A DNA stretch of 64,000 nt from Streptomyces antimicrobicus (GTDB taxonomy: Bacteria > Actinomycetota > Actinomycetes > Streptomycetales > Streptomycetaceae): NCBI RefSeq assembly GCF_020532625.1, contig NZ_JAJAUY010000006.1:28134-92133 (forward strand), written 5' to 3'. Shown here in pieces: positions 23,224 to 33,616 of this stretch; positions within the stretch are counted from its first letter, which is position 1; every line of letters starts with the position of its first letter. A program made the position numbers and the translations under genes. A model generated the notes under the pieces. The model made no database searches. It had not been told where the DNA came from and saw only the letters and a program-made list of their open reading frames with translations.

Positions 23224-24324
23224 ATGTCCGACTTCGTACCCGGACTCGAAGGGGTCGTCGCGTTCGAGACGGAGATCGCCGAGCCCGACAAGGAAGGCGG
23301 AGCCCTCCGCTACCGGGGCGTCGACATCGAAGACCTGGTCGGTCACGTCTCCTTCGGGAACGTGTGGGGCCTGCTGGTCGACGGTGCCTTCAACCCCGGC
23401 CTGCCGGCCGCCGAGCCCTTCCCGATCCCCGTGCACTCCGGGGACATCCGTGTGGACGTGCAGTCCGCCCTCGCGATGCTCGCCCCGGTGTGGGGCCTGA
23501 AACCGCTGCTGGACATCGACGAGGCCACCGCCCGCGACAACCTGGCGCGGGCCGCGGTCATGGCACTGTCCTACGTCGCCCAGTCGGCCCGCGGCCAGGG
23601 ACTGCCGATGGTGCCGCAGCGCGAGATCGACAAGGCCGAGTCCGTCGTGGAGCGGTTCATGATCCGCTGGCGCGGGGAGCCGGACCCGGCGCACGTCAAG
23701 GCGGTCGACGCCTACTGGACCTCCGCGGCCGAGCACGGCATGAACGCCAGCACCTTCACCGCCCGGGTCATCGCCTCGACCGGCGCCGACGTCGCGGCCG
23801 CCCTGTCGGGTGCGGTCGGCGCCATGTCGGGCCCGCTGCACGGCGGCGCGCCCTCGCGTGTGCTGGGCATGATCGAGGAGATCGAGCGCACCGGCGACGC
23901 CGAGGCGTGGGTGAAGAAGGCCCTGGACCGCGGCGAGCGCCTGATGGGCTTCGGGCACCGCGTCTACCGCGCCGAGGACCCGCGCGCCCGGGTGCTGCGC
24001 CGTACGGCCAAGGAGCTGAACGCGCCGCGCTACGAGGTCGCGGCGGCGCTGGAGAAGGCGGCGCTGGCCGAGCTGCACGCCCGCCGGCCCGACCGGGTGC
24101 TCGCCACCAACGTGGAGTTCTGGGCGGCGATCATGCTGGACTTCGCCGAGGTCCCGGCGCACATGTTCACCTCGATGTTCACCTGCGCCCGCACCGCGGG
24201 CTGGTCGGCGCACATCCTGGAGCAGAAGCGCACCGGCCGCCTGGTGCGTCCCTCGGCCCGCTACGTCGGCCCGGGCAAGCGCGACCCGCGCGACATCGAG
24301 GGCTACGCCGACATCGCCGGCTGA
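23224..24324 (+). CDS. Citrate synthase (type II family, second isozyme)
   Basis: A 366-residue citrate synthase-family protein condensing acetyl-CoA (or propionyl-CoA) with oxaloacetate. Catalytic regions are GPLHGGAPSRV (first His), MGFGHRVYRAEDPRAR (second His) and, later, NVEFWAAIMLDFAEVP with the acid. R residues for carboxylate binding occur in WSAHILEQKRTGRLVRPSAR. It is shorter at the N-terminus than the main GltA type, like the secondary citrate/2-methylcitrate synthases of actinobacteria, so either substrate is possible. GAGGAG precedes the ATG. It ends at the hairpin 24342-24378. Confidence 0.88.
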   Translation: MSDFVPGLEGVVAFETEIAEPDKEGGALRYRGVDIEDLVGHVSFGNVWGLLVDGAFNPGLPAAEPFPIPVHSGDIRVDVQSALAMLAPVWGLKPLLDIDEATARDNLARAAVMALSYVAQSARGQGLPMVPQREIDKAESVVERFMIRWRGEPDPAHVKAVDAYWTSAAEHGMNASTFTARVIASTGADVAAALSGAVGAMSGPLHGGAPSRVLGMIEEIERTGDAEAWVKKALDRGERLMGFGHRVYRAEDPRARVLRRTAKELNAPRYEVAAALEKAALAELHARRPDRVLATNVEFWAAIMLDFAEVPAHMFTSMFTCARTAGWSAHILEQKRTGRLVRPSARYVGPGKRDPRDIEGYADIAG

Positions 24325-24341
24325 GCCGGCCGCACCCCAGG

Positions 24342-24378
24342 GCCCGTCCCGCACCGGACCTCCCGGCGCGGGGCGGGC
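24342..24378. terminator. Hairpin after the citrate synthase gene
   Basis: GCCCGTCCCGC (24342-24352) pairs with GCGGGGCGGGC (24368-24378) over 11 positions with one G-U. It separates the convergent citrate synthase and tetR genes. Confidence 0.55.
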
Positions 24379-24396
24379 TCCCTGCGTCGGGTGGGC

Positions 24397-25062
24397 TCAG
24401 GGCCGCCCGAGGGCCGTCTCGACGATGCGCGACCACTGGGCGACCACCCGGGCGCGGCGGCCGGCGTCGTCGGTGAGGACGTTGGCCAGGCCGAGCCCTC
24501 GGGCCATGTCGAGCAGGCCCTGGACGGTCTCGCGGACCCCGGGCACCGACTCGTCGGCGCCGAGCAGCTCGACGGCGATGCGGTGGGTCTCCCGGCCCAC
24601 CTTGGCCTCCAGCTCGACGACGCGGGGACGCAGCTGCTCCTCGTTGGAGGCGGCCACCCACAGCTGCAGGGCGGCCCGGAACAGCGCCCCGGTGTAGAGG
24701 TCCACGAGCGCCTCGACCACGGCGGGGCGGGCGGCGGGACCGGCCGCGAAGAGCTCGCGCAGGGCGGCCGAGCGCTCCTCGGCGACGTGCTCGACGGCGG
24801 CGGTGAACAGGTCCTCGCGGGTCGGGAAGTGGTACTGGGCCGCGCCCCGGGAGACCCCGGCGCGCTCGGCGACGACGGCGACGGTGGAACCGGCCCAGCC
24901 CTGCTCGGCCAGGCACGAGACCGCCGCCTCCAGCAGGTGCCGGCGCGTCACCCGGCTCCGGGCCTGCTTGGGCGAGGACCCCTGCTTGGGCGAGGATCCC
25001 TGCTTCGCCCCCGCCACCTGCGGGCCGCCACTGCCCTGCCGCGCGTCGGTCACCGTGCCCAT
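24397..25062 (-). CDS. TetR-family repressor of the carboxylase operon
   Basis: A 221-residue regulator. The TetR HTH spans ~37-85 (RRHLLEAAVSCLAEQGWAGS, VAERAGVSRGAAQYHFPTRE), followed by an all-helical ligand domain. The basic N-terminal tail contains a duplicated SSPKQG unit (21-bp DNA repeat near 24960-25010). It is the last gene of the seven-gene operon. ATG 25062 overlaps the hydratase gene by 13 bases; the in-frame GTG 25053 gives a 4-base GTGA overlap and may be the real start. The likely operator is the palindrome at 33364-33377, with an acyl-CoA intermediate as ligand, by analogy with AtuR and LiuR-type control. Confidence 0.87.
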   Translation of the reverse strand: MGTVTDARQGSGGPQVAGAKQGSSPKQGSSPKQARSRVTRRHLLEAAVSCLAEQGWAGSTVAVVAERAGVSRGAAQYHFPTREDLFTAAVEHVAEERSAALRELFAAGPAARPAVVEALVDLYTGALFRAALQLWVAASNEEQLRPRVVELEAKVGRETHRIAVELLGADESVPGVRETVQGLLDMARGLGLANVLTDDAGRRARVVAQWSRIVETALGRP

Positions 25063-25787
25063 GACGGGTCCCGGCGCTCGAAGCGGGCGGTGAGGCCCTC
25101 CCGGGCCTCGGCGGAGCCGAAGACCCGCGCGGACAGCTCGGCCAGGGCCGCGCCGTCGCGGGCGAGGGCTTCCCGCACCGGCGCGGTGACCAGGCGCTTG
25201 GTCTCGGCCAGGGCCTCCGGGCCGGCTTTGCCCAGCCCGGCGAGGACCGGGGCCAGGGCCGCGTCGACGTCCTGCGCGTGCAGGGTGAGCAGGCCGATCC
25301 GGACCGCCTCGGCCGCGTCGAACGGCTCGGCGGTCAGGAAGTAGCGGGCCGCCGCGCGGGGGTCGAGGCGGGGCAGCAGCGGCGCGGAGATCACGGCCGG
25401 GACCAGGCCCAGGTGCGTCTCCGTGAAGGCGTACGTCGAACCGGGCCCCGCGGCGGCGAGGTCGCAGACGCCGAGCAGGCCGAGGCCGCCGGCCCGGACA
25501 TGGCCGGTGACCCGGGCGACCACCGGCTTCGGCAGGTCGGTGATCTCGCGCAGCAGCGCCAGGAAGTCGGCCGGGTCGCAGGGCGAGGCGAGGTCGGCGC
25601 CCGCGCAGAAGGTGCCCCCGGTGTGGGTGAGCACGACCGCCCGGGCCTGCGGGTCCGCCCCCGCCGCGGCCAGGGCGGCGCGCAGCTCGCCGACGAGGGT
25701 CGCGGAGAGCGCGTTGCGGTTGGCCGGTGAGTCGAGCGTGAGCGTGGTGATGCCGTGCGCGTGCGCGGCGTTGACGACCGATTCCAC
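25050..25787 (-). CDS. Enoyl-CoA hydratase/isomerase family protein
   Basis: A 245-residue crotonase-fold enzyme. ITTLTLDSPANRNALSATLV is the N-terminal strand, GGTFCAGADLASP is the first oxyanion-hole loop, and ITDLPKPVVARVTGHVRAGG with LLGVCDLAAAGPGSTYAFTE forms the second. GTG 25787 has GGGAGGAG upstream. In an atu/liu-type pathway it would hydrate the 3-methylglutaconyl-CoA-like or isohexenyl-glutaconyl-CoA-like product of the carboxylase. A GTGA or 13-base overlap couples it to tetR. The gap to the upstream dehydrogenase is 87 bases. Confidence 0.88.
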   Translation of the reverse strand: MESVVNAAHAHGITTLTLDSPANRNALSATLVGELRAALAAAGADPQARAVVLTHTGGTFCAGADLASPCDPADFLALLREITDLPKPVVARVTGHVRAGGLGLLGVCDLAAAGPGSTYAFTETHLGLVPAVISAPLLPRLDPRAAARYFLTAEPFDAAEAVRIGLLTLHAQDVDAALAPVLAGLGKAGPEALAETKRLVTAPVREALARDGAALAELSARVFGSAEAREGLTARFERRDPSWAR

Positions 25788-25874
25788 GGCCGCTCCTCCC
25801 TTGCGGTCCGGGCCGGCCGGGACGGTGGCGGCTGCCACCGCCCCGGCGGGCGGGTGCGGTGCCGGGCCGTACGC

Positions 25875-27041
25875 CTAGTACGACTTGGGCAGGCCCAGGG
25901 TCTGGTGCGAGACGAAGTTGAGGATCATCTCGCGGCTGACGGGGGCGATCCGGGCGACCCGGGCGGCGGTCACCAGGGCGCCCAGTCCGTACTCACGGGT
26001 GAGGCCGTTGCCGCCCAGCGTGTGGACGGCCTGGTCCACCGCCCTCGCACAGGCCTCGCCGGCAGCGTACTTGGCCATGTTCGCGGCCTCGCCCGCGCCC
26101 ATGTCGTCCCCGCTGTCGTAGAGGTGGGCGGCCTTCGCCATCATCAGGCGGGCCAGTTCGAGCTCGATGTGCGCCTGCGCCAGCGGGTGGGCCACGGCCT
26201 GGTGGGCGCCGATGGGCTCCTTCCACACCTGCCGGGTACGGGCGTAGTCCACGGCCCGGCCCAGGGCGTAGCGGCCCATGCCGATGGCGAAGGCGGCGGT
26301 CATGATCCGCTCCGGGTTCAGCCCGGCGAACAGCTGCAGCAGCCCCGCGTCCTCTTCGCCGACCAGCGCGTCGGCGGGCAGCCGTACGTCGTCCAGGACG
26401 AGCTCGAACTGCTTCTCGGCAGCCTGGATCTCCATGTCGATCACCGAACGGGTGAATCCCGGAGCGTCCCGCGGGACGATGAACAGGCACGGCTTGAGCG
26501 CGCCCGTGCGGGCGTCCTCGGTCCGGCCGACGATCAGGGTGGCATCGGCGATGTCCACCCCGGAGACGAACACCTTGCGCCCGCTCAGCAGCCAGTCGTC
26601 GCCGTCGCGGCGGGCGGTGGTGGTGATCCGGTGGGAGTTCGAGCCCGCGTCCGGCTCGGTGATGCCGAAGGCCATGGTGCGGCTGCCGTCGGCCAGACCC
26701 GGCAGCCAGGCGCGCTTTTGCTCCTCGGTCCCGAACCGGGCGATGACCGTGCCGCAGATCGCGGGCGAGACGACCAGCATCAGCAGCGGGGAGCCGGCGG
26801 CGCCCAGCTCTTCGAGCACGATGGCGAGTTCGGCGATGCCGCCGCCCCCGCCGCCGTACTCCTCGGGCAGGTTGACGCCGAGGTAGCCGAGCTTGGCGGC
26901 GTCGGCCCACAGCTCGTCCGGATGGCGGCCCTCGCGGGCGGTCCGGGCCAGGTACTCACGGCCGTAGCGCCGGCCGAGGGCGGCGACGGCGGCGCGCAGG
27001 GCGGCGTGCTCTTCGGATTCGATGCCGGGTGTGGTGCTCAT
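25875..27041 (-). CDS. Acyl-CoA dehydrogenase (AtuD/LiuA-like position)
   Basis: A 388-residue flavoprotein. FGITEPDAGSNSHRITTTAR is the FAD/substrate loop, FAIGMGRYALGRAVDYARTR and IGAHQAVAHPLAQAHIELEL form the C-terminal helices, and HTLGGNGLTREYGLGALVTA is near the end. The position of the MCAD-type catalytic Glu reads LGGNGLTREYG, so the base is probably elsewhere. The ATGA overlap with the biotin carboxylase gene shows co-translation. In the inferred pathway it makes the alpha-beta-unsaturated acyl-CoA that the carboxylase then uses. Confidence 0.87.
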   Translation of the reverse strand: MSTTPGIESEEHAALRAAVAALGRRYGREYLARTAREGRHPDELWADAAKLGYLGVNLPEEYGGGGGGIAELAIVLEELGAAGSPLLMLVVSPAICGTVIARFGTEEQKRAWLPGLADGSRTMAFGITEPDAGSNSHRITTTARRDGDDWLLSGRKVFVSGVDIADATLIVGRTEDARTGALKPCLFIVPRDAPGFTRSVIDMEIQAAEKQFELVLDDVRLPADALVGEEDAGLLQLFAGLNPERIMTAAFAIGMGRYALGRAVDYARTRQVWKEPIGAHQAVAHPLAQAHIELELARLMMAKAAHLYDSGDDMGAGEAANMAKYAAGEACARAVDQAVHTLGGNGLTREYGLGALVTAARVARIAPVSREMILNFVSHQTLGLPKSY

Positions 27042-29011
27042 GCGTGCGGTTCCTCCTGGACGACGGCGAGCAGGGCACCGACCTCGACCTGGTGGCCGGG
27101 TGCGGCGTGGAGCGCGGTGAGCGTGCCGGAGGCGGGCGCGAGGATGCGGTGCTCCATCTTCATGGCCTCCAGCCAGAGCAGCGGCTGTCCGGCGCTGACC
27201 GGGACCCCGGGGGCGAGGCCCTCGGCGACCCGGACGACGGTGCCGGGCATGGGAGCGAGCAGGGAGCCGGGTTCGGTGCGGTCCTGGGGGTCGGCGAACC
27301 GCGGCTGTGGAAGCAGGGTGTGGGCGCCGAACGGCGAGTCGACGTAGACCTCCGTCCTGTTCGAATTTTGTTTCACGTGGAACACCCGCTGGACGCCGTC
27401 CTGTTCGAGCACCACGCGGTCGGCGGAGACGCCCAGGACGCGCACGTCGTCCCGCCCCTCGGGGCGCGGCCCCTGCCGGGTGTGCCGGTACGCCACCTCG
27501 TACGAGCTGCCGTCGGCGGTCCGGTAGTGGCGGGTCTGCGGCTGGGAGGGGACGTTGCGCCAGCCGCCGAGCCGGGCGGTGAGCGGGGCGTCCGGCGCCG
27601 GGACGGTGCCGGCGAGGGCGGCGGCCAGGGCGGCGAGAGCGGTGCCGCCCGCCGCGTCCGGGGCCTCGGCGGTGAGGGCGTCGAGGTGGCGGTCGTAGAA
27701 GCCGGTGTCCAGGTGCGCGGCCACGAACTCCGGGTGGCGCAGGGAGCGGACGAGCAACTCGCGGTTGGTGGTCAGGCCGTGCACCCGCGCCCGGGACAGC
27801 GCGCGGGCCAGGACCCGGACGGCCTCGGCCCGGGTGGGGGCATGGGCGACGACCTTGGCGAGCAACGGGTCGTAGTGGACGCCCACGGTGTCCCCGGCGG
27901 CGAACCCGGTGTCCACGCGGACCCCGCCCGGGACGTCCAGGGTGTGCAGGACACCGGTCTGCGGGCGCCAGTCCCGGGCCGGGTCCTCGGCGTACAGACG
28001 GGCCTCGACGGCGTGCCCGAAGGGCTGCGGCGGCCGCGCCGGCAGCGGCTCGCCCTCGGCGATCCGCAGTTGCAGGGCCACGAGGTCCACGCCGAAGACG
28101 GCCTCGGTGACGGGGTGTTCCACCTGCAGGCGGGTGTTCATCTCCAGGAAGTACGGGCGCCCGTCGGCGGTGACGAGGAACTCGACGGTGCCCGCCCCCC
28201 GGTACGACACCGCGCGGGCGGCCGCGACGGCGGCCTCGTGCAGGGTGGCGCGCAGGGCCTCGGACAGGCCGGGGGCCGGGGCTTCCTCGACGACCTTCTG
28301 GTGGCGCCGCTGGAGGGAGCAGTCGCGGGTGCCCAGGGCCCAGACGGTGCCGTGGGCGTCGGCGAGGACCTGCACCTCCACGTGCCGGCCGCGTTCGACG
28401 TAGGGCTCGGCGAAGACCTCGCCGTCGCCGAAGGCGGAGCGGGCCTCGGCGGCCGCCGCCGCCAACTCGTCCTCCAGCGCCTCCAGCTCCCGTACGACGC
28501 GCATCCCGCGGCCCCCGCCGCCCGCGGCGGCCTTGAGCAGCAGCGGGAGGTCGGACGCGGTTGCGGCCAGCGGGTCCACGGGATCGAGCAGGGGCACCCC
28601 GGCGGCCCGCATCAGCTTCTTGGCACGGGTCTTGGAGGCCATGGCCTCGATCGCCTCGGGCGGCGGGCCGACCCAGACCAGCCCGGCGTCCTGGACGGCC
28701 CGGGCGAAGGCGGCGTTCTCGGAGAGGAAGCCGTAGCCCGGGTGCACGGCGTCGGCGCCGGCGGCGAGGGCCGCCGCGATCACCAGGTCGCCGCGCAGAT
28801 AGGTGTCGGCGGGGGCCGCGCCGGGCAGCCGGACCGCCGCGTCGGCCTCGCGTACGTGCAGGGCGGTGGCGTCCGGGTCGGAGTGCACGGCGACGGTGTC
28901 CAGGCCCAGGGCACGGGCGGTGCGCAGGACGCGGACGGCGATCTCCCCGCGGTTGGCGACGAGCAGCCGGGACAAGGGGGTGGCCGGGTTCGGGTTCGGG
29001 TTCGCGGTCAT
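27038..29011 (-). CDS. Acyl-CoA carboxylase alpha subunit (biotin carboxylase + BCCP)
   Basis: A 657-residue biotin-dependent carboxylase subunit. The BC domain spans ~12-455: LLVANRGEIAVRVLRTARAL, HPGYGFLSENAAFARAV, KAAAGGGGRGMRVV (ATP loop) and LEMNTRLQVEHPVTEAVFG. A middle segment follows, and the BCCP domain at the C-terminus has the biotinyl lysine in EAMKMEH (~614). It carboxylates biotin and works with the next gene's carboxyltransferase. ATG 29011 has GAGG upstream and lies 5 bases after the carboxyltransferase stop. Codons at ~542-551 (HVKQNSN) are unusually AT-rich because a parS-like site lies there. Confidence 0.92.
   Translation of the reverse strand: MTANPNPNPATPLSRLLVANRGEIAVRVLRTARALGLDTVAVHSDPDATALHVREADAAVRLPGAAPADTYLRGDLVIAAALAAGADAVHPGYGFLSENAAFARAVQDAGLVWVGPPPEAIEAMASKTRAKKLMRAAGVPLLDPVDPLAATASDLPLLLKAAAGGGGRGMRVVRELEALEDELAAAAAEARSAFGDGEVFAEPYVERGRHVEVQVLADAHGTVWALGTRDCSLQRRHQKVVEEAPAPGLSEALRATLHEAAVAAARAVSYRGAGTVEFLVTADGRPYFLEMNTRLQVEHPVTEAVFGVDLVALQLRIAEGEPLPARPPQPFGHAVEARLYAEDPARDWRPQTGVLHTLDVPGGVRVDTGFAAGDTVGVHYDPLLAKVVAHAPTRAEAVRVLARALSRARVHGLTTNRELLVRSLRHPEFVAAHLDTGFYDRHLDALTAEAPDAAGGTALAALAAALAGTVPAPDAPLTARLGGWRNVPSQPQTRHYRTADGSSYEVAYRHTRQGPRPEGRDDVRVLGVSADRVVLEQDGVQRVFHVKQNSNRTEVYVDSPFGAHTLLPQPRFADPQDRTEPGSLLAPMPGTVVRVAEGLAPGVPVSAGQPLLWLEAMKMEHRILAPASGTLTALHAAPGHQVEVGALLAVVQEEPHA
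27369..27384. promoter_or_regulatory. parS: parS-like ParB binding site inside the biotin carboxylase gene
   Basis: TGTTTCACGTGGAACA differs from the bacterial parS consensus TGTTTCACGTGAAACA at one base; this GTTTCACGTGGAAC form is among those known in Streptomyces. It is embedded in an AT-rich patch within a coding region of very high GC. Confidence 0.75.
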
Positions 29012-29016
29012 GGGCC

Positions 29017-30611
<1,595 letters not shown>

Positions 30612-30615
<4 letters not shown>

Positions 30616-32450
30616 GGGCCGACCTCCGGGTGCGGGAGCAGGTGGGTGGGGATGTCGAGGTGGCGGGCCCGCAGCCACTCGGCCAGGGCCTTGGCCTGCG
30701 GGTCGAAGCGGGGCGCCGAGGCCGCGCCGGCGCCGAGCAGGCCGGGCAGGAGGAAGTTCAGGGCGCGCAGGCCGGGCAGGGCGTGGCGCTCGACGGGCAG
30801 GAGGCGGGCCTCGGGGAGCAGTTCCTTGAGCGCGGCGGGCGTGAGCGTGGCCTCCAGCCAGGCGTAGGCCTCGTCCGTCTCGACCCAGACGCCGAGGTTG
30901 GCGTCGCCGCCCTTGTCGCCGCTGCGGGCTCCGGCCACCAGGCCCAGCGGGGCGCGGGTGGTCTCCGGGGCTCCGCCCCCGTGCCGCCGCGCCGGTGGGG
31001 CGGGCGGGTCGGGCGGGTGCGGGAGGCGGGGCGGGTGCGGGTGCGGGAGGGGCTGGGGCTGGGGCTGGGGCTGGGGGCCCGGCCGGGCCGCCGGCCCCCC
31101 GGGAAGCCCGTCCCCGGGAAGCCCGTCCCCGGACCTTCCGGCGACCGCGTCCCCCGCCCCCCGGGTGGCGATGGCCAGCCTGGTCCCGTCCGCCAGGACC
31201 ACGGTGTGGGGCACGGTCCCCACCGGGACGTGGGCGGTGTCGAAGACGCCGTATGGCTGGGGCGGGGCCGGCGGGGCGGTGACGTGGAAGCCCGGGTAGC
31301 TGGCCAGGGCCAGTTCGACGGCGGAGGAGGTCAGGGCGCGGCCCACGCGGTCGGGGTCGGGGTCGCGGACGACCAGGCGGAGCAGGGCGCTGGCCGTCTC
31401 CTCGGTCCGGGCGTCCGGACGGTCGGTGCGGGCCAGGGTCCATTCGGCCGTGGCCAGGCCTTCCAGGGCCGGGGCGAGCTGGGCGCGCACCAGGGCCGCC
31501 TTCGCCTCGATGTCCAGGCCGGTCAGGACGAACGTGACCTCGTTGCGGTGGCCGCCGATCCGGGTGATGCCCACCTTGAGGGTGCCGGGCGGGGCCTCGC
31601 CGCGTACGCCCTCGATCCGGACCCGGTCCGGTCCGTCCGGCCGGAGCCGGACCGTGTCGAGCCGGGCGGTGACGTCGGGGCCGAGGTAGCGCGGGCCCTG
31701 GGTCTCGTACAGCAGTTGGGCGGTGACGGTGCCGACGGTCACCGCTCCCCCGGTGCCCGGGTGCTTGGTGATCACCGCGCTGCCGTCGGCCTCGATCTCG
31801 GCGAGCGGGAAGCCGGGGCGGCGCACGTCGTGCCGTGTGAAGAAGGCGTAGTTGCCGCCCGTGGCCTGGGTGCCGCACTCCAGCACGTGCCCGGCGACCA
31901 CGGCGCCCGCCAGCCGGTCGTGGTCGTCCGGCGACCAGTCGAACCACCAGGCCGCGGGCCCCGACACCAGCGCCGCGTCGGTGACGCGGCCGGTGACGAC
32001 GACGTCCGCGCCGGCGCGCAGGGCCGCCGTGATGCCGGCGCCCCCGAGGTAGGCGTTGGCGGTGAGGGCGCCCGCGCCGTACGGCATCAGGTCGTCGCCC
32101 TCGACGTGGGCGACGGTCACGGGCAGCTGCAGCTTCGCGGCCAGCGCGCGGACGGCGTCGGCCAGTCCGGCCGGGTTGAGCCCGCCCGCGTTGGTCACCA
32201 GGCGCACGCCCCGCTCGTGGGCGAGGCCGAGGGTGTCCTCCAGCTGGCGCAGGAAGGTGCGGGCGTACCCGAGTTCGGGGTTCTTCAGCCGGTCGCGGCC
32301 GAGGATGAGCATCGTCAGCTCGGCGAGGTAGTCGCCGGTCAGGACGTCCAGCGGGCCGTCCTCCAGCATCTCGCGCACGGCGCAGAAGCGGTCGCCGTAG
32401 AAACCCGAGGCGTTGCCGATCCGCAGCACCCCGCGCGCTCCGCCCGTCAT
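30612..32450 (-). CDS. AtuA family (DUF1446) acyclic terpene utilisation protein
   Basis: A 612-residue protein. The DUF1446 domain spans ~8-440 ([94 protein letters not shown]). An unusual Pro-rich linker (~470-505, repeated PQ/PH) leads to an AtuA-like C-terminal domain ([20 protein letters not shown]). AtuA is essential for citronellol/geraniol growth in Pseudomonas, though its reaction is unsettled. The ATG at 32450 overlaps the previous stop (ATGA). Together with the carboxylase it is the main reason to call this operon atu-like. Confidence 0.87.
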
Positions 32451-33292
32451 CGGGCCGCTCCCGGCTCCCGGCCGGTGCCGGGCGGACCCGCGAAGGCCTG
32501 GGCGAGGTCGAGCCAGCGGTCGGCGTCCGCGCCGGTGGCCTCGACGGCGAGGTCGGCGCGGTGGGCCCGCCGAGTGACCAGGAGGCAGAAGTCGAGGGCG
32601 GGGCCGGTGACGCGCTGGGCCGCGTCCGGCGGCCCGTACGCCCAGACTTCGGCCGAGCCGGGCGCGGTGAGCTCCACCCGGAACTCCTCGGCGGGCGCGG
32701 GCAGTCCGCGCACCGAGAAGGCGTAGTCGCGGGTCCGTACGCCGATCCGGGCGACGTGGCGCAGCCGGTCGGTGGGCGTACGGCGCACCCCGAGGGCGTC
32801 GGCGACGTCCTGGCCGTGCGCCCAGGTCTCCATCAGTCGGGCGCCGGCCATCGACGCGGCCTTCATCGGCGGCCCGTACCAGGGGTACCGGACGTCCGGC
32901 GAGGCCGCGGCCAGCGCCGCGTCCAGGGCCGCGCGGCCGGCGCGCCAGCGGGCGAGCAGCTCGGCGGGCGGGAGGGCGGCGCCCTCGGCGGCCCCGTCGT
33001 CCACGAAGGTCTCGGGCGAGCGGAGGGCCTCGGCCACCATCGCGCCGAAGGCGTCGGCGTCGGTGAGCGCGAGCCGCGCGGCCCGGTCGGTCCAGGCCAG
33101 GTGGGCGATCTGGTGCGCGACCTGCCAGCCGGGGGCCGGGGTCGGGCGGGCCCAGTCGCCCGGCGGCAGGTCCGCCACGAGGCGGTCGAGCTCCTGGCTC
33201 TCCGCGCGCAGATCGGCGTAGACGGCCAGGGCCGCAGGGGCGGGCGGGGCGGACGGTGCGGACGGTGCTGGTGGTACGAGCGGTTCGGGCAC
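32447..33292 (-). CDS. TIGR03084-like DinB/MDMPI-fold metal-binding protein
   Basis: A 281-residue protein, first gene of the operon. The helical DinB-type domain ([60 protein letters not shown]) carries three spaced histidines expected to bind metal, and a C-terminal SCP2/MDMPI-C-like domain follows. Family relatives sit beside AtuA-type genes in many actinobacteria, as far as I recall, but their reaction is unknown; a thiol- or CoA-linked isomerase role is possible. GTG 33292 is chosen for the GAGGGGAG ribosome site ~8 bases upstream. Confidence 0.78.
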   Translation of the reverse strand: MPEPLVPPAPSAPSAPPAPAALAVYADLRAESQELDRLVADLPPGDWARPTPAPGWQVAHQIAHLAWTDRAARLALTDADAFGAMVAEALRSPETFVDDGAAEGAALPPAELLARWRAGRAALDAALAAASPDVRYPWYGPPMKAASMAGARLMETWAHGQDVADALGVRRTPTDRLRHVARIGVRTRDYAFSVRGLPAPAEEFRVELTAPGSAEVWAYGPPDAAQRVTGPALDFCLLVTRRAHRADLAVEATGADADRWLDLAQAFAGPPGTGREPGAAR

Positions 33293-33363
33293 GGATGTGC
33301 TCCCCTCGGTGACCCCGGGACACGACGGCGTGAGGGGCAGCGTGGCAGCGCCCGAGAAAACAA

Positions 33364-33377
33364 GCAAGCATGCTTGC
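33364..33377. promoter_or_regulatory. 14-bp perfect palindrome GCAAGCATGCTTGC, likely TetR operator
   Basis: It lies 72 bases upstream of the first gene of the atu-like operon, flanked by AT-rich sequence (AAAACAA and ATGATTT). Length and symmetry fit a TetR dimer site; the operon's own last gene is the natural candidate repressor. Confidence 0.65.
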
Positions 33378-33447
33378 ATGATTTCGGCCGCGGGACCGGC
33401 CCTGGAGGCGACCTCGGAGTGACCGTCGGAGGCGGAATTCCCGAGCG

Positions 33448-33616
33448 GGCCTCAGGACCGGACTTCCGGAGCAGGCCTCAGGAACGGACCGCCGGAGCAG
33501 ACCTCAGGGGCAGACCTCAAGGGCAGACCTCAGGAACGGACCCCCGGAGCAGACCTCAGGGGCAGGCCTCAGGAACGGACCGCCCGAGCGGGCCTCAGGA
33601 GCGGACCGCGCCCATG
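33448..33616. repeat. Minisatellite of 26-bp and 13-bp units
   Basis: Eight units in a row: 26-mers of the GGCCTCAGGAACGGACCGCC + GGAGCA type at 33448, 33474, 33526, 33565 and 33591, and 13-mers GACCTCAGGGGCA at 33500, 33513 and 33552. The 13-mer is exactly half length. The EamA stop codon (33597-33595) is the TCA of CCTCAGG in the last unit. With the palindrome this accounts for the 302-bp gap 33293-33594. Confidence 0.85.

Noticed and set aside
33448..33616. CRISPR array
   Set aside because: Units are contiguous 13/26-bp repeats with no unique spacers and no cas genes.
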